Below, piece by piece: positions 9,762-19,659 of a stretch of DNA of 64,000 nt; positions within the stretch are counted from its first letter, which is position 1, and each line of letters begins with the position of its first letter. The notes under the pieces were generated by a model. The model saw only the letters and a list, made by a program, of their open reading frames with translations. It was not told the origin of the DNA and made no database searches. This DNA is from Henriciella sp. (lineage in GTDB: Bacteria; Pseudomonadota; Alphaproteobacteria; Caulobacterales; Hyphomonadaceae): NCBI GenBank assembly GCA_013213785.1, contig JABSPZ010000006.1:310001-374000 (forward strand), given 5' to 3'. The translations under genes were made by a program, and so were the position numbers.

Positions 9762-9772
9762 TGTTTTGCTTT

Positions 9773-10432
9773 CTAGGCAGATTTGGCGGCGTCGATGAAC
9801 GCGCGAATTAAGTCCTCGTCCTTTATCCCTCGGGCCCGTTCGACGCCAGAGGAAACATCCACTGCGGTCGCACCTGTCGCACTTATCGCATCGTCAACAT
9901 TCTCAGGCGTTAAACCGCCTGCAAGCAACCAGGGTACGCCTGGATCAAAGTCTTCAAGCAGCGCCCAATTTATGCTGGTGCCGTTGCCGCCAGGATTGTC
10001 AGCATCTTCCGGGGGCTTGGCATCAACCAAAAAGCGATCCACGCGCCATTGGTCTAAGGCCTCAAGATCGTCTTCGTTCGCGATCCCAACGGCGCGCCAA
10101 AGTTCGCAAATCCCGGTACAGTCGCGCCACCAGCGCAGAACCTGATCAGGGGTTTCATTGCCATGCAGTTGGATCGCGTCCGGCTCAACCTCGTGGAGGA
10201 CGTCATCGAACAGATCCTCATCTGGATCGACCAGCAGGATGACAGATTGCAAACCAAGATCCTGAGCGAACTCCGATAGGCTGCACACTTCGTCTAATCT
10301 ATCTTCGCCCTCGCCAAGCAGATTGCGCGGACTTCTGGGAAACAAAACAAAGCCAACCCAATCGGCGCCAGCTTCAGCCGCTGCGCGAATATGGGCGGTA
10401 TCTGTGAGTCCGCAAATCTTTACCTGTGCCAT
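9773..10432 (-). CDS. trpF: Phosphoribosylanthranilate isomerase
   Basis: 219 residues. KICGLT at the N-terminus (catalytic Cys), QLHGNE, the catalytic-Asp segment FLVDAKPP and [10 protein letters not shown] are typical. I chose the ATG at 10432 because family members begin directly before VKICG; a longer frame to 10561 adds 43 unrelated residues. It is the first gene of the trp-acc-fol run. The 158 bp upstream (10433-10590) should hold the promoter; no Trp-rich leader peptide is visible there. Confidence 0.95.
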   Translation of the reverse strand: MAQVKICGLTDTAHIRAAAEAGADWVGFVLFPRSPRNLLGEGEDRLDEVCSLSEFAQDLGLQSVILLVDPDEDLFDDVLHEVEPDAIQLHGNETPDQVLRWWRDCTGICELWRAVGIANEDDLEALDQWRVDRFLVDAKPPEDADNPGGNGTSINWALLEDFDPGVPWLLAGGLTPENVDDAISATGATAVDVSSGVERARGIKDEDLIRAFIDAAKSA

Positions 10433-10590
10433 GGCGCGTCTGGTGCTTGCGGGACGACTATGAGTCAAGCGAATTTGGTACGGCGAAGCCGACTTCACCC
10501 ATCGCTCATCCGAATATAGCCTTCTCGCGAGACGTGGTGACGCCGTGGCCAGGAAAAGCAATAACCCTGTGTGTGTATTTCGTATTTTGA

Positions 10591-13500
10591 CTAATCTCTG
10601 TCGAATCCGAGAGATTGCAAAACATTTTTCGCGGTGTTTTGGTCGAACTTCGCTCTGAGTTTAATATACGGACCCTCGCTACGGTATTTCGCAGCTTCGA
10701 AGTCCTCGTCCTCGAACCCAGACACGTTATAGCCAACGCTGACCCAGACATTCTCTTTCGGCGTCACACCGATACTCGGGCCGAATGACCAGGCTTGCGT
10801 ACCCGATCCATCATGCGATGACCAAGTCGTTTGAAGACCAAGATCGACTTTCTTCGAGACGTCGTGGCGAACTTCTGCGCCAATCAGATGCGTCGTGCCG
10901 GATGCTTTAGCGCCCGCAAACTCAGCATCGACATGTTTGATGCCGTGATAGAGCGACACCTGAGTCTGATCGGTGACCATCGCATTGACAGCGAGATTAT
11001 TGACGATCTTCGAGCGGTCTTGAACACCTTCTTCTGTCGACTGCCCGATATCCAAACGGTTCAGGACGACCAGACCCTCGCCCTTCGGACGCCACACAGC
11101 ACCCACGCGCACATCGGTTTCTTTCAAGTCAGGCTGACCTTCGAGGGTTTCGTCCTGATGACGCGCCGCCGCTGAGAAGGAAAGCGTCTTCGTGATCTCG
11201 CGTGCGCCGCCGAGGACAGCGACGAGACGACGGCCGGAACTGCTATCACGAGCCTCTAACCGCGCAGACCCTGCCATGCTTTCAGTTTGGTAGCTCGCGC
11301 CAAAATAAGCCGATGTATAAGCCTCAGCTTGGGTCAGCGGGCTGCGCACTCCGTCTTCAAGCGGGCTGATGGCAGCGTCGGCAGTCGCATCGAGCGGCTG
11401 GTCGTCGCCATCAATGTTAGATCGACGCGCGAAACCACCGCCAAGCGTCCAAGCATCATTCACGCGCCAAACTTGATCCACACCTACTGTCGAGCCGATG
11501 CGGCGACCACTGTCATTGGTGATCATGTCCGTGCTCGCGCGAACCTGCGTCCCTGCGGTCGGCTCCCAGGTCAGACCCGCCACCGTGTTCTGGCCAGAGG
11601 CCGCTGTGCCATTGGTGACCTCATGGCGGACATTGGCTGTAACGCGCTTACCAAGCGTTTTATCTACGCCGAAGACCGTTCGCCCTGGGAACAAGGAGGC
11701 CTCGTCATTGGTTTCACCACCGACCTGAATCGGCTTTTCCCAAACCGCGCTGATCGACAGACCCTGGTCCACAAATGTCTTACGCAGACCTGCCAAGAGC
11801 AAGAGTGACTGGCGTGGCTCGGCAACATCTCCAAAGTCTTCAGACACCGCGCGAACGCCTGCGCTGACGCCGAAGGTCTGGCTTTCCTGCTGCACCACAA
11901 GATCTGCGACTTCGCGCTGTGAGCCCTGGCTCAAATTGGTTTCTTGATAGGCCTGTGCGGTCACACGGCGCTCAGAACGATCAGATCCGTCTTCATTGAT
12001 TTTAGATCCGATTTCCGCACTCAGTTCGGCGCCTATCCGGCGGATCGCATTGGTTGATGACGCTTGCTGGCCAAGCCCAAAACCTTCTTCTTCTTCGCGA
12101 ATGTAACCTGTCGCGAGGAGCTTCTCAGTGCGATGCTGCGCAATGAGCAAAACAGCATCCGCGGTCTCGGTTCCAGCATCTGTTCCCACGCTGGATTTGG
12201 CGACTTCGGCACGGATTTCGGTGCGATCGTTCAGACGCACGGTCAAATCCGCCGCTACCAGGTTAGACCCATCGGTTTCCAGAGAGGCTGCATCTTCCTC
12301 ATGGATTAAGGTTGCGCCTGCTTGCACGGCGCCGTCGAGGAAGCGCTTCTCGGCACGCAGCCCCGCCGTAATCCCGCGTTCTGCGGCCTCTGACGTTTCA
12401 TAGTCGATCACAATGACATTCGGGTTCAGCGCCGCATCTGTCGCCGGCACTGGCTGACGGAAGAAAAGCTCGCCCGTCGTGTAATCAATCTCATAGTCGT
12501 TGTATCGGTTGAGCAGACGCTCCCCAACAATCAGGTCAGGACGCAATCGGTCACGCGTCTCGATCTTGATGATCTCCGACGAGCGGACGAGCGGCGCGAC
12601 GCTCAATCGGAACGGGCCTGAAGTTCCATCTGCAGCGATTTCGTCCTTGATGAAACTTTGATTGGTCTCAGAGGCAAACGCGGTGACCGAGGCCTCTTCG
12701 CTTTCATAGTCTGCCTTCAGGCCCGAGAGGCGCCGCGTATACCGACCGAGCTCCGTTTCGGTAAAGCCAGTTTCATAGTCGCCAAACACGGCTTGGAACG
12801 TGTTTTTCTCAAGCTTCACGTAAACCGGGTACTGGCTCTCCGCATTGTTGTACTGCCAGGTACGATCACCGTACAAAGTGTAATGGGCATTGGGATCGAT
12901 CTCATCAAAGACTTCGCGGTCCTGACCGCCCCGACGCTTAGCGGTGTCGACCGCCAAGGTTAGCAACCAATCGCCTTTGATGACGCCCTTCGCAAAGAAC
13001 GCGACACGGCCATCGCTGGACAACTCATCAATGTTACGCCCCTGAGCATCTTCGAGCTTCGACGCCATACCCTCAATTTCGGCAACGCCGACCACGATCC
13101 AATCGCGTTTTTCAGGCGCGAGCCAAACATCAATGTCTTCGTAGCTACCATCCTGCAGAAGCACCTGCAGCCTGACACGCCCAGATTCCAGGGTCGGCTC
13201 AAGCTCGACATGGGCGATCCCATTAGCGCCGACGCGAACGCCAGACACCGCAGAGAAGGCGGCATTGACCGGAGACTCAAACTCTTCTTCTGCCTCTTGG
13301 GCGAGACGGTATGGGTCCGCGACACTGATTTCCGCGCGGCGACCTTCATGCACAGGATTCCCATCGGCATCTTCCAGTCGGATCGCAACGCGTGGCTTCG
13401 TACGCCCGTCTGCAACCAGGATCGATTGATCATCGACATGACTCGCGCGGCTAACTTCATCCACAAACCAGACTTTGCGAACGCTCTGCTCAATCAGCTC

Positions 13501-15657
13501 ACCCTCGGCATCATATAGACGCGCTACGAAAACGTTCTCACCGCGCTGAATATCGACGCCGGCCCAGCGCGAGATCGCAACTTCGCGAGTTGCAGAGAGA
13601 TCTTTGCCTGAATAGTTCAGTCCGGGCACAGGACGACCATTGAGATCGAGGCGCACGCGCCCTTTGGGTCCATGCAGAAGACCCAAATTCACAGAACGTC
13701 CTCGTGGGGTCTGATCTGTCAGCGGATAGACCCATTCCAGACCAGATGGCGTTTGCGAATTGAGCCATTTCTTATCGTACAGATCCTCGTCACGGGTCTT
13801 CGCGACCTCTAGGACTTCTGGTTTAGAAACAGCATCTGTGCGCTTCAGATAGAAATTCGCACGCCAGATCGTCCCGCCTTGAGCATCGACGAATTTCGAG
13901 AGCGCGCTGCCCGCATAGCGCGTGTTTTCCTCGCAAATAATTGGCTCATAGCCTGTCGGCAAAGTTGCCTCATCAACCTGAACCACATGCGTTCCTGGAC
14001 GAATGCCTTCAAAATGGAACTGGCCATTTTCATCGGTGACGACATAGCGGCCCGTTTCCATGTAAAGGCGAACACCCGGGACACCGTCGCCTTCCAAGAT
14101 AGACCGCGACCACTCACCATCCGGACGGCACGCGGCCTCGGCAACGCTGCCAATAATGGTCAAACGAGAGGTCAGCAGGTCTTCCTCTATGTAGACGGCC
14201 GCATCTGCGCGGTTTGAAATCGCTGCACCGCCGCCATTCACCGCGACAACTGTATTCACTGCCTCTCCGAGCGGTGCATCTGGGCCAACGGAGGTGAGGT
14301 AAGTGACCTGAACTTGGTCCCCCGGCGAAAGAACGCCAATGGCGATTGTGAGGACGTTGCCTCTCGCGGCAATAACCGGCTCGTCCGCCTTAGCGCCATT
14401 GATGCGCAGTGTTCCCGCCGCGTATCGAAAGCCTTTCGGCAGCGTGTCCTGAAGCAGAACGGGGGCTCCAAGCGCGCCAGCATTCTCGAGATCGATCGTG
14501 TAGCCAACAAAATCGCCGATCGCTGCTTGTGCAACGGATGCGCGTTTCGTGATGTTCAGATCCGTTGCTGGATCCAACGGAATATCCAGGCTCACTGGCC
14601 CAGTCATCGTGACTTCAAATTCCGCGGCGAAGGAGGCATCCTCCCAAATGTCGAATGGGGCGTTTGGAAGCGCCTGCAACTCACCCGCGCGCCGCGCCGA
14701 TGGGTAGTCATAACCACTCGGCGCTTCGACAAGCAATCGATAGCGACCAGGCGGCAGAATAGGGAAGAAGAACGTGCCCGGACCGGCTTCATAAGACACA
14801 CCCGTCGAATCAGAAACAGCGGCCCCCGACTCGACAGTTGATGGAAATGTTCCATTGCCATCAATCGCCATCACATTGGCAGGTTGCCCCGTCACTGCGT
14901 CGACGATCGTAACAGCTGCGCCATCCAGAAGAGCCCCTGTCGTACTGTCAAAAACACGCCCAAACGGGTCGATGAGCGCCGTATCCACCGACACTTCGGT
15001 CGCATCGAACGCATCGATATAGGTTGCGGTCAGCTGTGTGTTTTGCGGGGCTGTCAGCGTATCATCAAACCGCGGAGTAGCCCCGGCCGTACTTGGAAAG
15101 AAGCCATAGAACCGGCCAGAATCCGGTTCGTCTTCGTACAGTCGCAGCGTTATTTCATCGCCATTGTCTGCCGTCACTGTGATCACAACAGTTTCGATAC
15201 GGTCAGAATTGCCATTCTGGCCTGTATCCACAACTCGTACCACAATAAACTCACCAGAAAAATAGGTTTGCGCCGGAACCAATTGAACCGGCTGCGACGT
15301 GTCTAAGGGCTTCTGCTGAAACACGGAAAGCGCCCCAAAAGATCGAAACGGTCCATTGAGTTCGCCCGATGGACTGAAGTCGGATCCGTTCAGTCTTACA
15401 CTTATAGAATCAGGTGCATTTTGGACGATCCTGAAGAATTCAATCTCAGAGGGTGTTCGTCTTGGCTGAATCGTAAACTCGGCCGTGTTCGTCGGAAAAG
15501 ATAGCGTTCCAGCGCCGGCATCTTGTGAGATTATAGCTGTATTGGATACGCGATCGCCAATATCGGCTGTCGCCGAAGGCAATACTGCCGTCATTGCGAG
15601 GACAGCAAACGCAATCCACCGCAAACCGGCTACGATGCGCTTCCACCCGAAGCTCAT
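10591..15657 (-). CDS. Giant surface protein: DUF11 and carboxypeptidase-like domains fused to a probable C-terminal outer-membrane barrel
   Basis: 1688 residues. A signal peptide (ends ~residue 31, PSATA) is followed by beta-rich repeats. A DUF11 module (~370-495: NITKRASVAQAAIGD, NTVVAVNGGG) comes next, then a prealbumin/carboxypeptidase-regulatory-like insert (~515-575: GVPGVRLYMETGRYVVTDENG, FEGIRPGTH). The long C-terminal half is made of alternating short strands with many aromatic/Arg/Glu residues, as in an outer-membrane beta-barrel. The last strand (YIKLRAKF) is not at the extreme C-terminus. Probably a cell-surface or adhesion protein. The next gene upstream is also a DUF11 protein but is separated by a terminator. 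Confidence 0.7.
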   Translation of the reverse strand: MSFGWKRIVAGLRWIAFAVLAMTAVLPSATADIGDRVSNTAIISQDAGAGTLSFPTNTAEFTIQPRRTPSEIEFFRIVQNAPDSISVRLNGSDFSPSGELNGPFRSFGALSVFQQKPLDTSQPVQLVPAQTYFSGEFIVVRVVDTGQNGNSDRIETVVITVTADNGDEITLRLYEDEPDSGRFYGFFPSTAGATPRFDDTLTAPQNTQLTATYIDAFDATEVSVDTALIDPFGRVFDSTTGALLDGAAVTIVDAVTGQPANVMAIDGNGTFPSTVESGAAVSDSTGVSYEAGPGTFFFPILPPGRYRLLVEAPSGYDYPSARRAGELQALPNAPFDIWEDASFAAEFEVTMTGPVSLDIPLDPATDLNITKRASVAQAAIGDFVGYTIDLENAGALGAPVLLQDTLPKGFRYAAGTLRINGAKADEPVIAARGNVLTIAIGVLSPGDQVQVTYLTSVGPDAPLGEAVNTVVAVNGGGAAISNRADAAVYIEEDLLTSRLTIIGSVAEAACRPDGEWSRSILEGDGVPGVRLYMETGRYVVTDENGQFHFEGIRPGTHVVQVDEATLPTGYEPIICEENTRYAGSALSKFVDAQGGTIWRANFYLKRTDAVSKPEVLEVAKTRDEDLYDKKWLNSQTPSGLEWVYPLTDQTPRGRSVNLGLLHGPKGRVRLDLNGRPVPGLNYSGKDLSATREVAISRWAGVDIQRGENVFVARLYDAEGELIEQSVRKVWFVDEVSRASHVDDQSILVADGRTKPRVAIRLEDADGNPVHEGRRAEISVADPYRLAQEAEEEFESPVNAAFSAVSGVRVGANGIAHVELEPTLESGRVRLQVLLQDGSYEDIDVWLAPEKRDWIVVGVAEIEGMASKLEDAQGRNIDELSSDGRVAFFAKGVIKGDWLLTLAVDTAKRRGGQDREVFDEIDPNAHYTLYGDRTWQYNNAESQYPVYVKLEKNTFQAVFGDYETGFTETELGRYTRRLSGLKADYESEEASVTAFASETNQSFIKDEIAADGTSGPFRLSVAPLVRSSEIIKIETRDRLRPDLIVGERLLNRYNDYEIDYTTGELFFRQPVPATDAALNPNVIVIDYETSEAAERGITAGLRAEKRFLDGAVQAGATLIHEEDAASLETDGSNLVAADLTVRLNDRTEIRAEVAKSSVGTDAGTETADAVLLIAQHRTEKLLATGYIREEEEGFGLGQQASSTNAIRRIGAELSAEIGSKINEDGSDRSERRVTAQAYQETNLSQGSQREVADLVVQQESQTFGVSAGVRAVSEDFGDVAEPRQSLLLLAGLRKTFVDQGLSISAVWEKPIQVGGETNDEASLFPGRTVFGVDKTLGKRVTANVRHEVTNGTAASGQNTVAGLTWEPTAGTQVRASTDMITNDSGRRIGSTVGVDQVWRVNDAWTLGGGFARRSNIDGDDQPLDATADAAISPLEDGVRSPLTQAEAYTSAYFGASYQTESMAGSARLEARDSSSGRRLVAVLGGAREITKTLSFSAAARHQDETLEGQPDLKETDVRVGAVWRPKGEGLVVLNRLDIGQSTEEGVQDRSKIVNNLAVNAMVTDQTQVSLYHGIKHVDAEFAGAKASGTTHLIGAEVRHDVSKKVDLGLQTTWSSHDGSGTQAWSFGPSIGVTPKENVWVSVGYNVSGFEDEDFEAAKYRSEGPYIKLRAKFDQNTAKNVLQSLGFDRD

Positions 15658-15882
15658 CCCCGATTCTCCACCATCACGCGGCCGGCCTCTTTTTGGACCT
15701 ATCCGCTAGCTCACCAATTTTGGGCAGATCTATCGCTGCCCTATGCTGATGACCCTACCTGAGTATGGTTACCAAACACCTTACAAGGCTCTGATAATTC
15801 GATACATTTTAAGAAGTTTTGCATGAAAATTCACAGAAACACCTTCGATCACGAAGGGTTTGGGACGTGAGGTCCCAATACG

Positions 15883-15918
15883 AAAAAGGCCCTGGCATCG
15901 TATCGATACCAGGGCCTA
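15883..15918 (-). terminator. Rho-independent terminator of the DUF11 gene
   Basis: AGGCCCTGG pairs with CCAGGGCCT and, after an A-C mismatch, ATCG pairs with CGAT. On the minus strand a run of five T follows. It ends the 15938-17185 transcript before the giant surface protein gene. Two smaller perfect hairpins lie just downstream (CCTTCG/CGAAGG at 15842-15857 and TGGGAC/GTCCCA at 15861-15877), in the leader region of the next gene. Confidence 0.88.
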
Positions 15919-15937
15919 ATTGTTCAAAGGATAGCGC

Positions 15938-17185
15938 TTACTTTACTTCGGCGCGGATCACGATTTGACCGACTTCGCCCGCCGACAATGTCGCGTCCGA
16001 AAGCTGGATCACGCACGTCGTTGTGCCATTACAATCGCTCTGTGCAGGTGTGGTTGGGACGGTCAGTGTCGGACCTGCGCCCGCCACGCCGGCATCATCC
16101 TCAAATCCTGTCCCGGTGGTTGTCGCGAGGCTAGCCGCAACAAAGGTCACTTCTGCTGGCAGAATATCGTCGATGACCAGATTTGTGGCTGTCGCCGTCA
16201 CACCATTGTTTTGAACTTGGATGACGTATTCCACACAGGAGCCCGGGACCGCCTTGGCATTTGCCTCCGCCGTTGCCGTGGCACAGTCGGTAAGTCCAAC
16301 AAATGGATCGTCTGTTCCCGGCTCTTTAATGACCAGCACTGTTTTTGACGCGGTAAGATCCGCCGTTTCAACCTGGATGATACCGGTTGCAGCGAACAAA
16401 CCATCTGCAACGCCTGCCGCTTCAGCCGCAGCTACGCCGACGCCGTCAGCCAGAACGTTCTGCGCGGCGCCGGTTAGGACGTTCGCACCGCCAGATGCAG
16501 CCGTTACGGCACCCGGGGTCGCCGACGCTTCCAATAAGAAAGCCGTCGGATCTCGAACCTCAGCCACCAGAGTGATGTCATCGGAGGTCGTATCACCCAG
16601 CCCGGCTGGGACAGTTCCCTGGATTTGTACAAACACACGAACACCTTTCGGGACATCCGCCGTAAAAGAGGCTGATCCTGCCCCTGTCCCCGTAGGTGTT
16701 GCGGTTAGAACTGTATAAGCGCCATCATCATCAGTTCCATTATCGTTGGCATCGATGAGATACCGAACAATAAGACCTGTCGCATCAAAAGTCCCAGCAC
16801 CTGAGTCCAGATCCGCAATCGAGAAGGAATAGGCCGCCGTGTCGTTACCTTCGTTCAGCACTTCAAAGGTTAGAGTCGCGTCTACGCCCGCCGCCGTCGA
16901 TAGCGTGCTGTTCGTCGCGGTAACAATAAGATCGATCTTACGGTCAACCGTAAACAATGTCGGCGTCCCTTGAACGGTCGCCCCCGCTGGTGGGCTCACA
17001 CTGTCATTGGTAATGATTGGTTGCGCTGTGCCAGAGACACTATAGCTCAACTCAAATGTGTTCGAGACTGACGTCCCGGCTTCGGTTAAATCATTCGCTG
17101 CATGCGCAGCTCCGGCCAGGCCAAGGCATACCGCCGCAGCCAGGCTTGAACGGAGGGAAAACCCCCGCACCTGTGAATAGCTCAT
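15938..17185 (-). CDS. Secreted DUF11 repeat protein
   Basis: About 415 residues. A signal peptide (SLAAAVCLGLAGAAHA) is followed by ~160-residue beta-sandwich modules. The last (from ETADLTASKTVLVIKEPG to VIRAEVK) is a standard DUF11/conserved-repeat domain with NNGVTATATNLVIDDILP. Two Cys pairs (DCATA..GSCVEY and SDCNGTTTCVI) may form disulfides. I chose the ATG at 17185, which has GGAGCG nine bases upstream; an in-frame TTG five codons earlier has none. It probably acts at the cell surface together with the larger DUF11 protein next door. Confidence 0.8.
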   Translation of the reverse strand: MSYSQVRGFSLRSSLAAAVCLGLAGAAHAANDLTEAGTSVSNTFELSYSVSGTAQPIITNDSVSPPAGATVQGTPTLFTVDRKIDLIVTATNSTLSTAAGVDATLTFEVLNEGNDTAAYSFSIADLDSGAGTFDATGLIVRYLIDANDNGTDDDGAYTVLTATPTGTGAGSASFTADVPKGVRVFVQIQGTVPAGLGDTTSDDITLVAEVRDPTAFLLEASATPGAVTAASGGANVLTGAAQNVLADGVGVAAAEAAGVADGLFAATGIIQVETADLTASKTVLVIKEPGTDDPFVGLTDCATATAEANAKAVPGSCVEYVIQVQNNGVTATATNLVIDDILPAEVTFVAASLATTTGTGFEDDAGVAGAGPTLTVPTTPAQSDCNGTTTCVIQLSDATLSAGEVGQIVIRAEVK

Positions 17186-17283
17186 TTTCGCCCGCTCCAA
17201 TTATATTTTTTTAAAGCTCGACTGGAGCGTCGCACAGAACTCTTAACATCATCCAAAAGCTAATGCGAATGATGAAATTTGAC

Positions 17284-17784
17284 CTATCGGCACGAAGACG
17301 CGGCGCGATCAATCGCGGCGGAAGACCCTTTTAGGGAGAAGTGGTAGGTCACGCGTGTATTGCGCGAGGACGTCGCCTCAACGCGTAGCTCACTGCCGCG
17401 TTTGAGCTGACGAACGAGCCTTGCGTCGTCACTATCTTGGGCAAAGGCTTCGCGGCCAACCCCAAAGAGGGACCAGTCCGAGCGCCCAATTTTTGCCTTG
17501 CCCGGCAGATCGCCGCGTAATTCATAGCCAACTTTCAAGCTTGGCTGGTTTCGCGCCTTACCAGATTGCCAGTTCGAAACATAAAACCAAACATCGCCAT
17601 GATCCGCTGACTTTGGAGCCTTATCTGTCGCCTGGGTCGCAGCATAGCAGAGCCGCTCGCCGCCCACATTCTCCGTAAAGACAACCCAATCGGAGTATTG
17701 CCGCACCACAGTTGGGTTGGCGGAAGCCGCAAACATTTGCGCGCCGAGAACCGCACCTAGAAGGGCAAAAGCAAGCCGATGCAT
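17284..17784 (-). CDS. Invasion-associated locus B (IalB) family protein
   Basis: 166 residues with a cleavable signal peptide (ends ~ASA, residue 22). It matches the IalB pattern: an N-terminal YSDWVVF, a Cys in RLCYAA, a central beta-rich GYELRGDLPGKAKIG, TYHFSLKGSSAAID and a C-terminal Cys. Such periplasmic proteins are widespread in free-living alphaproteobacteria; the invasion role is from Bartonella and should not be assumed. A GGAG lies eight bases upstream of the ATG. It is divergent from the ECF sigma gene. Confidence 0.8.
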   Translation of the reverse strand: MHRLAFALLGAVLGAQMFAASANPTVVRQYSDWVVFTENVGGERLCYAATQATDKAPKSADHGDVWFYVSNWQSGKARNQPSLKVGYELRGDLPGKAKIGRSDWSLFGVGREAFAQDSDDARLVRQLKRGSELRVEATSSRNTRVTYHFSLKGSSAAIDRAASSCR

Positions 17785-17883
17785 ATAAATTCTCCTACAT
17801 GCAATAAAATATATAGCCAGGGGTCGAAATCTTATGTAACGTCCATAGGGCTGAAATAAGACACACTAGATTAACGGGCGATT

Positions 17884-18543
17884 ATGAGTTTGTTGTCTCG
17901 CAAAGGTTGCAATTCTTCTGGTTTAGGCGCTTTATACGAGTGTGAAGCGGCGCAGGGGAAACACGTGTCCCTCGAAACAACAGGTAGCGACCCGTCCGAA
18001 CGGGAGCGTTTGGCCGATTGCATTGAGCAAATCGCCAAGGTGCAATCACGTCCTGCCTTCGCTGAAGTCTTCGAGTATTTTGCGCCGCGCCTGAAAAGCT
18101 ATCTGATGCGGCTTGGCAGCGATTCCTCCAGCGCTGAAGAGATCATGCAGGAAGTCATGCTGAGTGTTTGGCGCAAGGCCAGCCAGTATGACCGACGCCA
18201 AGCCTCCGTTTCAACTTGGATATTCCGCATAGCTCGTAACCGCCGAATCGATACGCTGCGCCGAACGAATAAGCCGGAACTCGACGCTGAAGATCCGATG
18301 CTGCAACCCGCTCCAGCGGAACAACCCGATATTACCGTCAATCGCGCGCAGCTCGAAGCTAAAGTGCGGGACGTGATTGAAACCCTACCTGAGGAACAGC
18401 TCGTCCTCCTGAAAGCGGCCTTCTATGAGGGGCTTTCTCATTCCGAAATCGCAAAATCCTTTGGGCTCCCATTGGGTACCGTGAAGTCTCGTATTCGCCT
18501 GGCATTCATGCGTTTACGCGGGTCATTGGAACGCGATCACTGA
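17884..18543 (+). CDS. ECF RNA polymerase sigma factor (partner of the ChrR-like protein)
   Basis: 219 residues from the ATG. Sigma region 2 runs from FAEVFEYFAPRLKSYLMRLG through STWIFRIARNRRIDTLRR, and region 4 covers LPEEQLVLLKAAFYEGLSHSEIA and GTVKSRIRLAFMRLR. The order sigma-ChrR is the ECF11 (RpoE-ChrR) arrangement known from Rhodobacter singlet-oxygen response. A GTG at 17965 with AGGGGA seven bases upstream gives a protein of more usual length and may be the real start; the ATG at 17884 has no clear Shine-Dalgarno. Confidence 0.9.
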   Translation: MSLLSRKGCNSSGLGALYECEAAQGKHVSLETTGSDPSERERLADCIEQIAKVQSRPAFAEVFEYFAPRLKSYLMRLGSDSSSAEEIMQEVMLSVWRKASQYDRRQASVSTWIFRIARNRRIDTLRRTNKPELDAEDPMLQPAPAEQPDITVNRAQLEAKVRDVIETLPEEQLVLLKAAFYEGLSHSEIAKSFGLPLGTVKSRIRLAFMRLRGSLERDH

Positions 18544-18642
18544 GTATACGACTGCAATCTGGAGCTGCATTTGCTTGACGATAACCTTGATCCGACAATA
18601 TCGCCGAACAAGAGTGATAGTTTCGAGGAGTGCGCAACGCCA

Positions 18643-19320
18643 ATGGGCAAAGCGACGATCAATGATTTTGGCGAAGTCTACAGCAGTTATGCTGCAGGCT
18701 GTTTAGACCCGGCTTTCTGCCTTTTGGTAGAAACGCAGTCGGCTCTGCGCCCGGAAGTTGCGCGCGCAGTCGCACGTGCGGAAACGATTGCGGGTGTGTT
18801 TTTCGAGACAGAAGAACGCGCCGCGATTAGCGCGGGCGCCATGGATACGGCGCTCGCTATGATCGATGCGTTCGAAACTGGAGAGCGCTGCGAGACCCGA
18901 ACCCAAGCTGCAACGCTTGCCGGGGAAGGTTTGGACGAATTACTGGATCTCCCAGAACCACTCCGCGAAACCGCGCTGACATCGTTCCAAACCAATAAGT
19001 GGCAAGGGCTTACACAAGGCATTCGCCGCCTCAAGCTCGACGCTGGCAGTGATGCTGAAGTTGAACTTTATCGTATCGAACCTGGGTGCACCGTTCCAAA
19101 GCATAGCCATAAAGGCAGCGAGTTTACCTTGGTCGTATCTGGTGGCTTCACCGATGAGAGTGGCTCATTCGGTCCGGGCGATATCAGCCTGAAAGGCCCC
19201 AATGATACGCACCAGCCGACCGGCGATATGGACGGCGTCTGCTATGCGCTAGCGGTTCGGGATGGCGGGCTCAAATTCACCGGCGTGATGGGTCTGATCC
19301 AACGCTTGGTTGGTCAGTAA
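18643..19320 (+). CDS. ChrR-like cupin anti-sigma factor lacking the N-terminal zinc ligands
   Basis: 225 residues from the ATG. The N-terminal anti-sigma helix bundle and C-terminal cupin match ChrR. The cupin metal ligands are kept (PKHSHKGSE and DTHQP). The anti-sigma domain's ligands (H6, H31, C35, C38 in R. sphaeroides ChrR) appear as N7 or neighbour, Q32, R36 and V39, so none remains; C20 and C26 lie nearby. The ATG fits the family N-terminus (GAGGAG 12 bases upstream); an in-frame TTG at 18571 with GGAG six bases upstream is an alternative. It would normally hold the upstream sigma inactive until oxidative stress. Confidence 0.85.
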   Translation: MGKATINDFGEVYSSYAAGCLDPAFCLLVETQSALRPEVARAVARAETIAGVFFETEERAAISAGAMDTALAMIDAFETGERCETRTQAATLAGEGLDELLDLPEPLRETALTSFQTNKWQGLTQGIRRLKLDAGSDAEVELYRIEPGCTVPKHSHKGSEFTLVVSGGFTDESGSFGPGDISLKGPNDTHQPTGDMDGVCYALAVRDGGLKFTGVMGLIQRLVGQ

Positions 19321-19659
19321 CTAGCGAACAATCTCAAACTTACGCGTTTCGAACACGGTGAGCACCTGTTTGAGATCGCGTCCGCGTTTCAAAATTTGCC
19401 CCTGAGCTCCGTGAACAGAATACGCCCCCTGCATCCGCGCAAGAGACGGAGTTTTAACCACAGTCCAGTTCGGGGTTTCAGCATGCCGCCGAAAAATCGC
19501 AAAAACCGCTTGGTCTTTGTGTGCCCCAATCGCATAGTCTCTGGCCTGACCTGACATCACAAGACGTCCATAAACGTCGAGAATCAGGTTCATTTCATTG
19601 CGTTGAAACGCGATTTTTGGGCGTTGCTGCGTTTTTTTGAGTGGCGTTATTTTGCTCAT
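19321..19659 (-). CDS. DUF2794 family protein
   Basis: 112 residues. RNEMNLILDVYGRLVMSGQARDYAIG, AVFAIFRRHAE and GAYSVHGAQGQILKRGRDL match the DUF2794 family found almost only in alphaproteobacteria. No signal peptide or membrane segment. Function unknown. It is tail-to-tail with the ChrR-like gene with no bases between the stops. Confidence 0.85.
   Translation of the reverse strand: MSKITPLKKTQQRPKIAFQRNEMNLILDVYGRLVMSGQARDYAIGAHKDQAVFAIFRRHAETPNWTVVKTPSLARMQGAYSVHGAQGQILKRGRDLKQVLTVFETRKFEIVR

Noticed and set aside
10433-10590. Tryptophan leader peptide upstream of trpF
   Set aside because: No short ORF with consecutive Trp codons is seen in this stretch.
10591-15657. Many long open frames on the opposite strand and in other frames of the giant surface protein
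   Set aside because: They lie fully inside one long, well-conserved frame with signal peptide and domains, and their composition is not protein-like.
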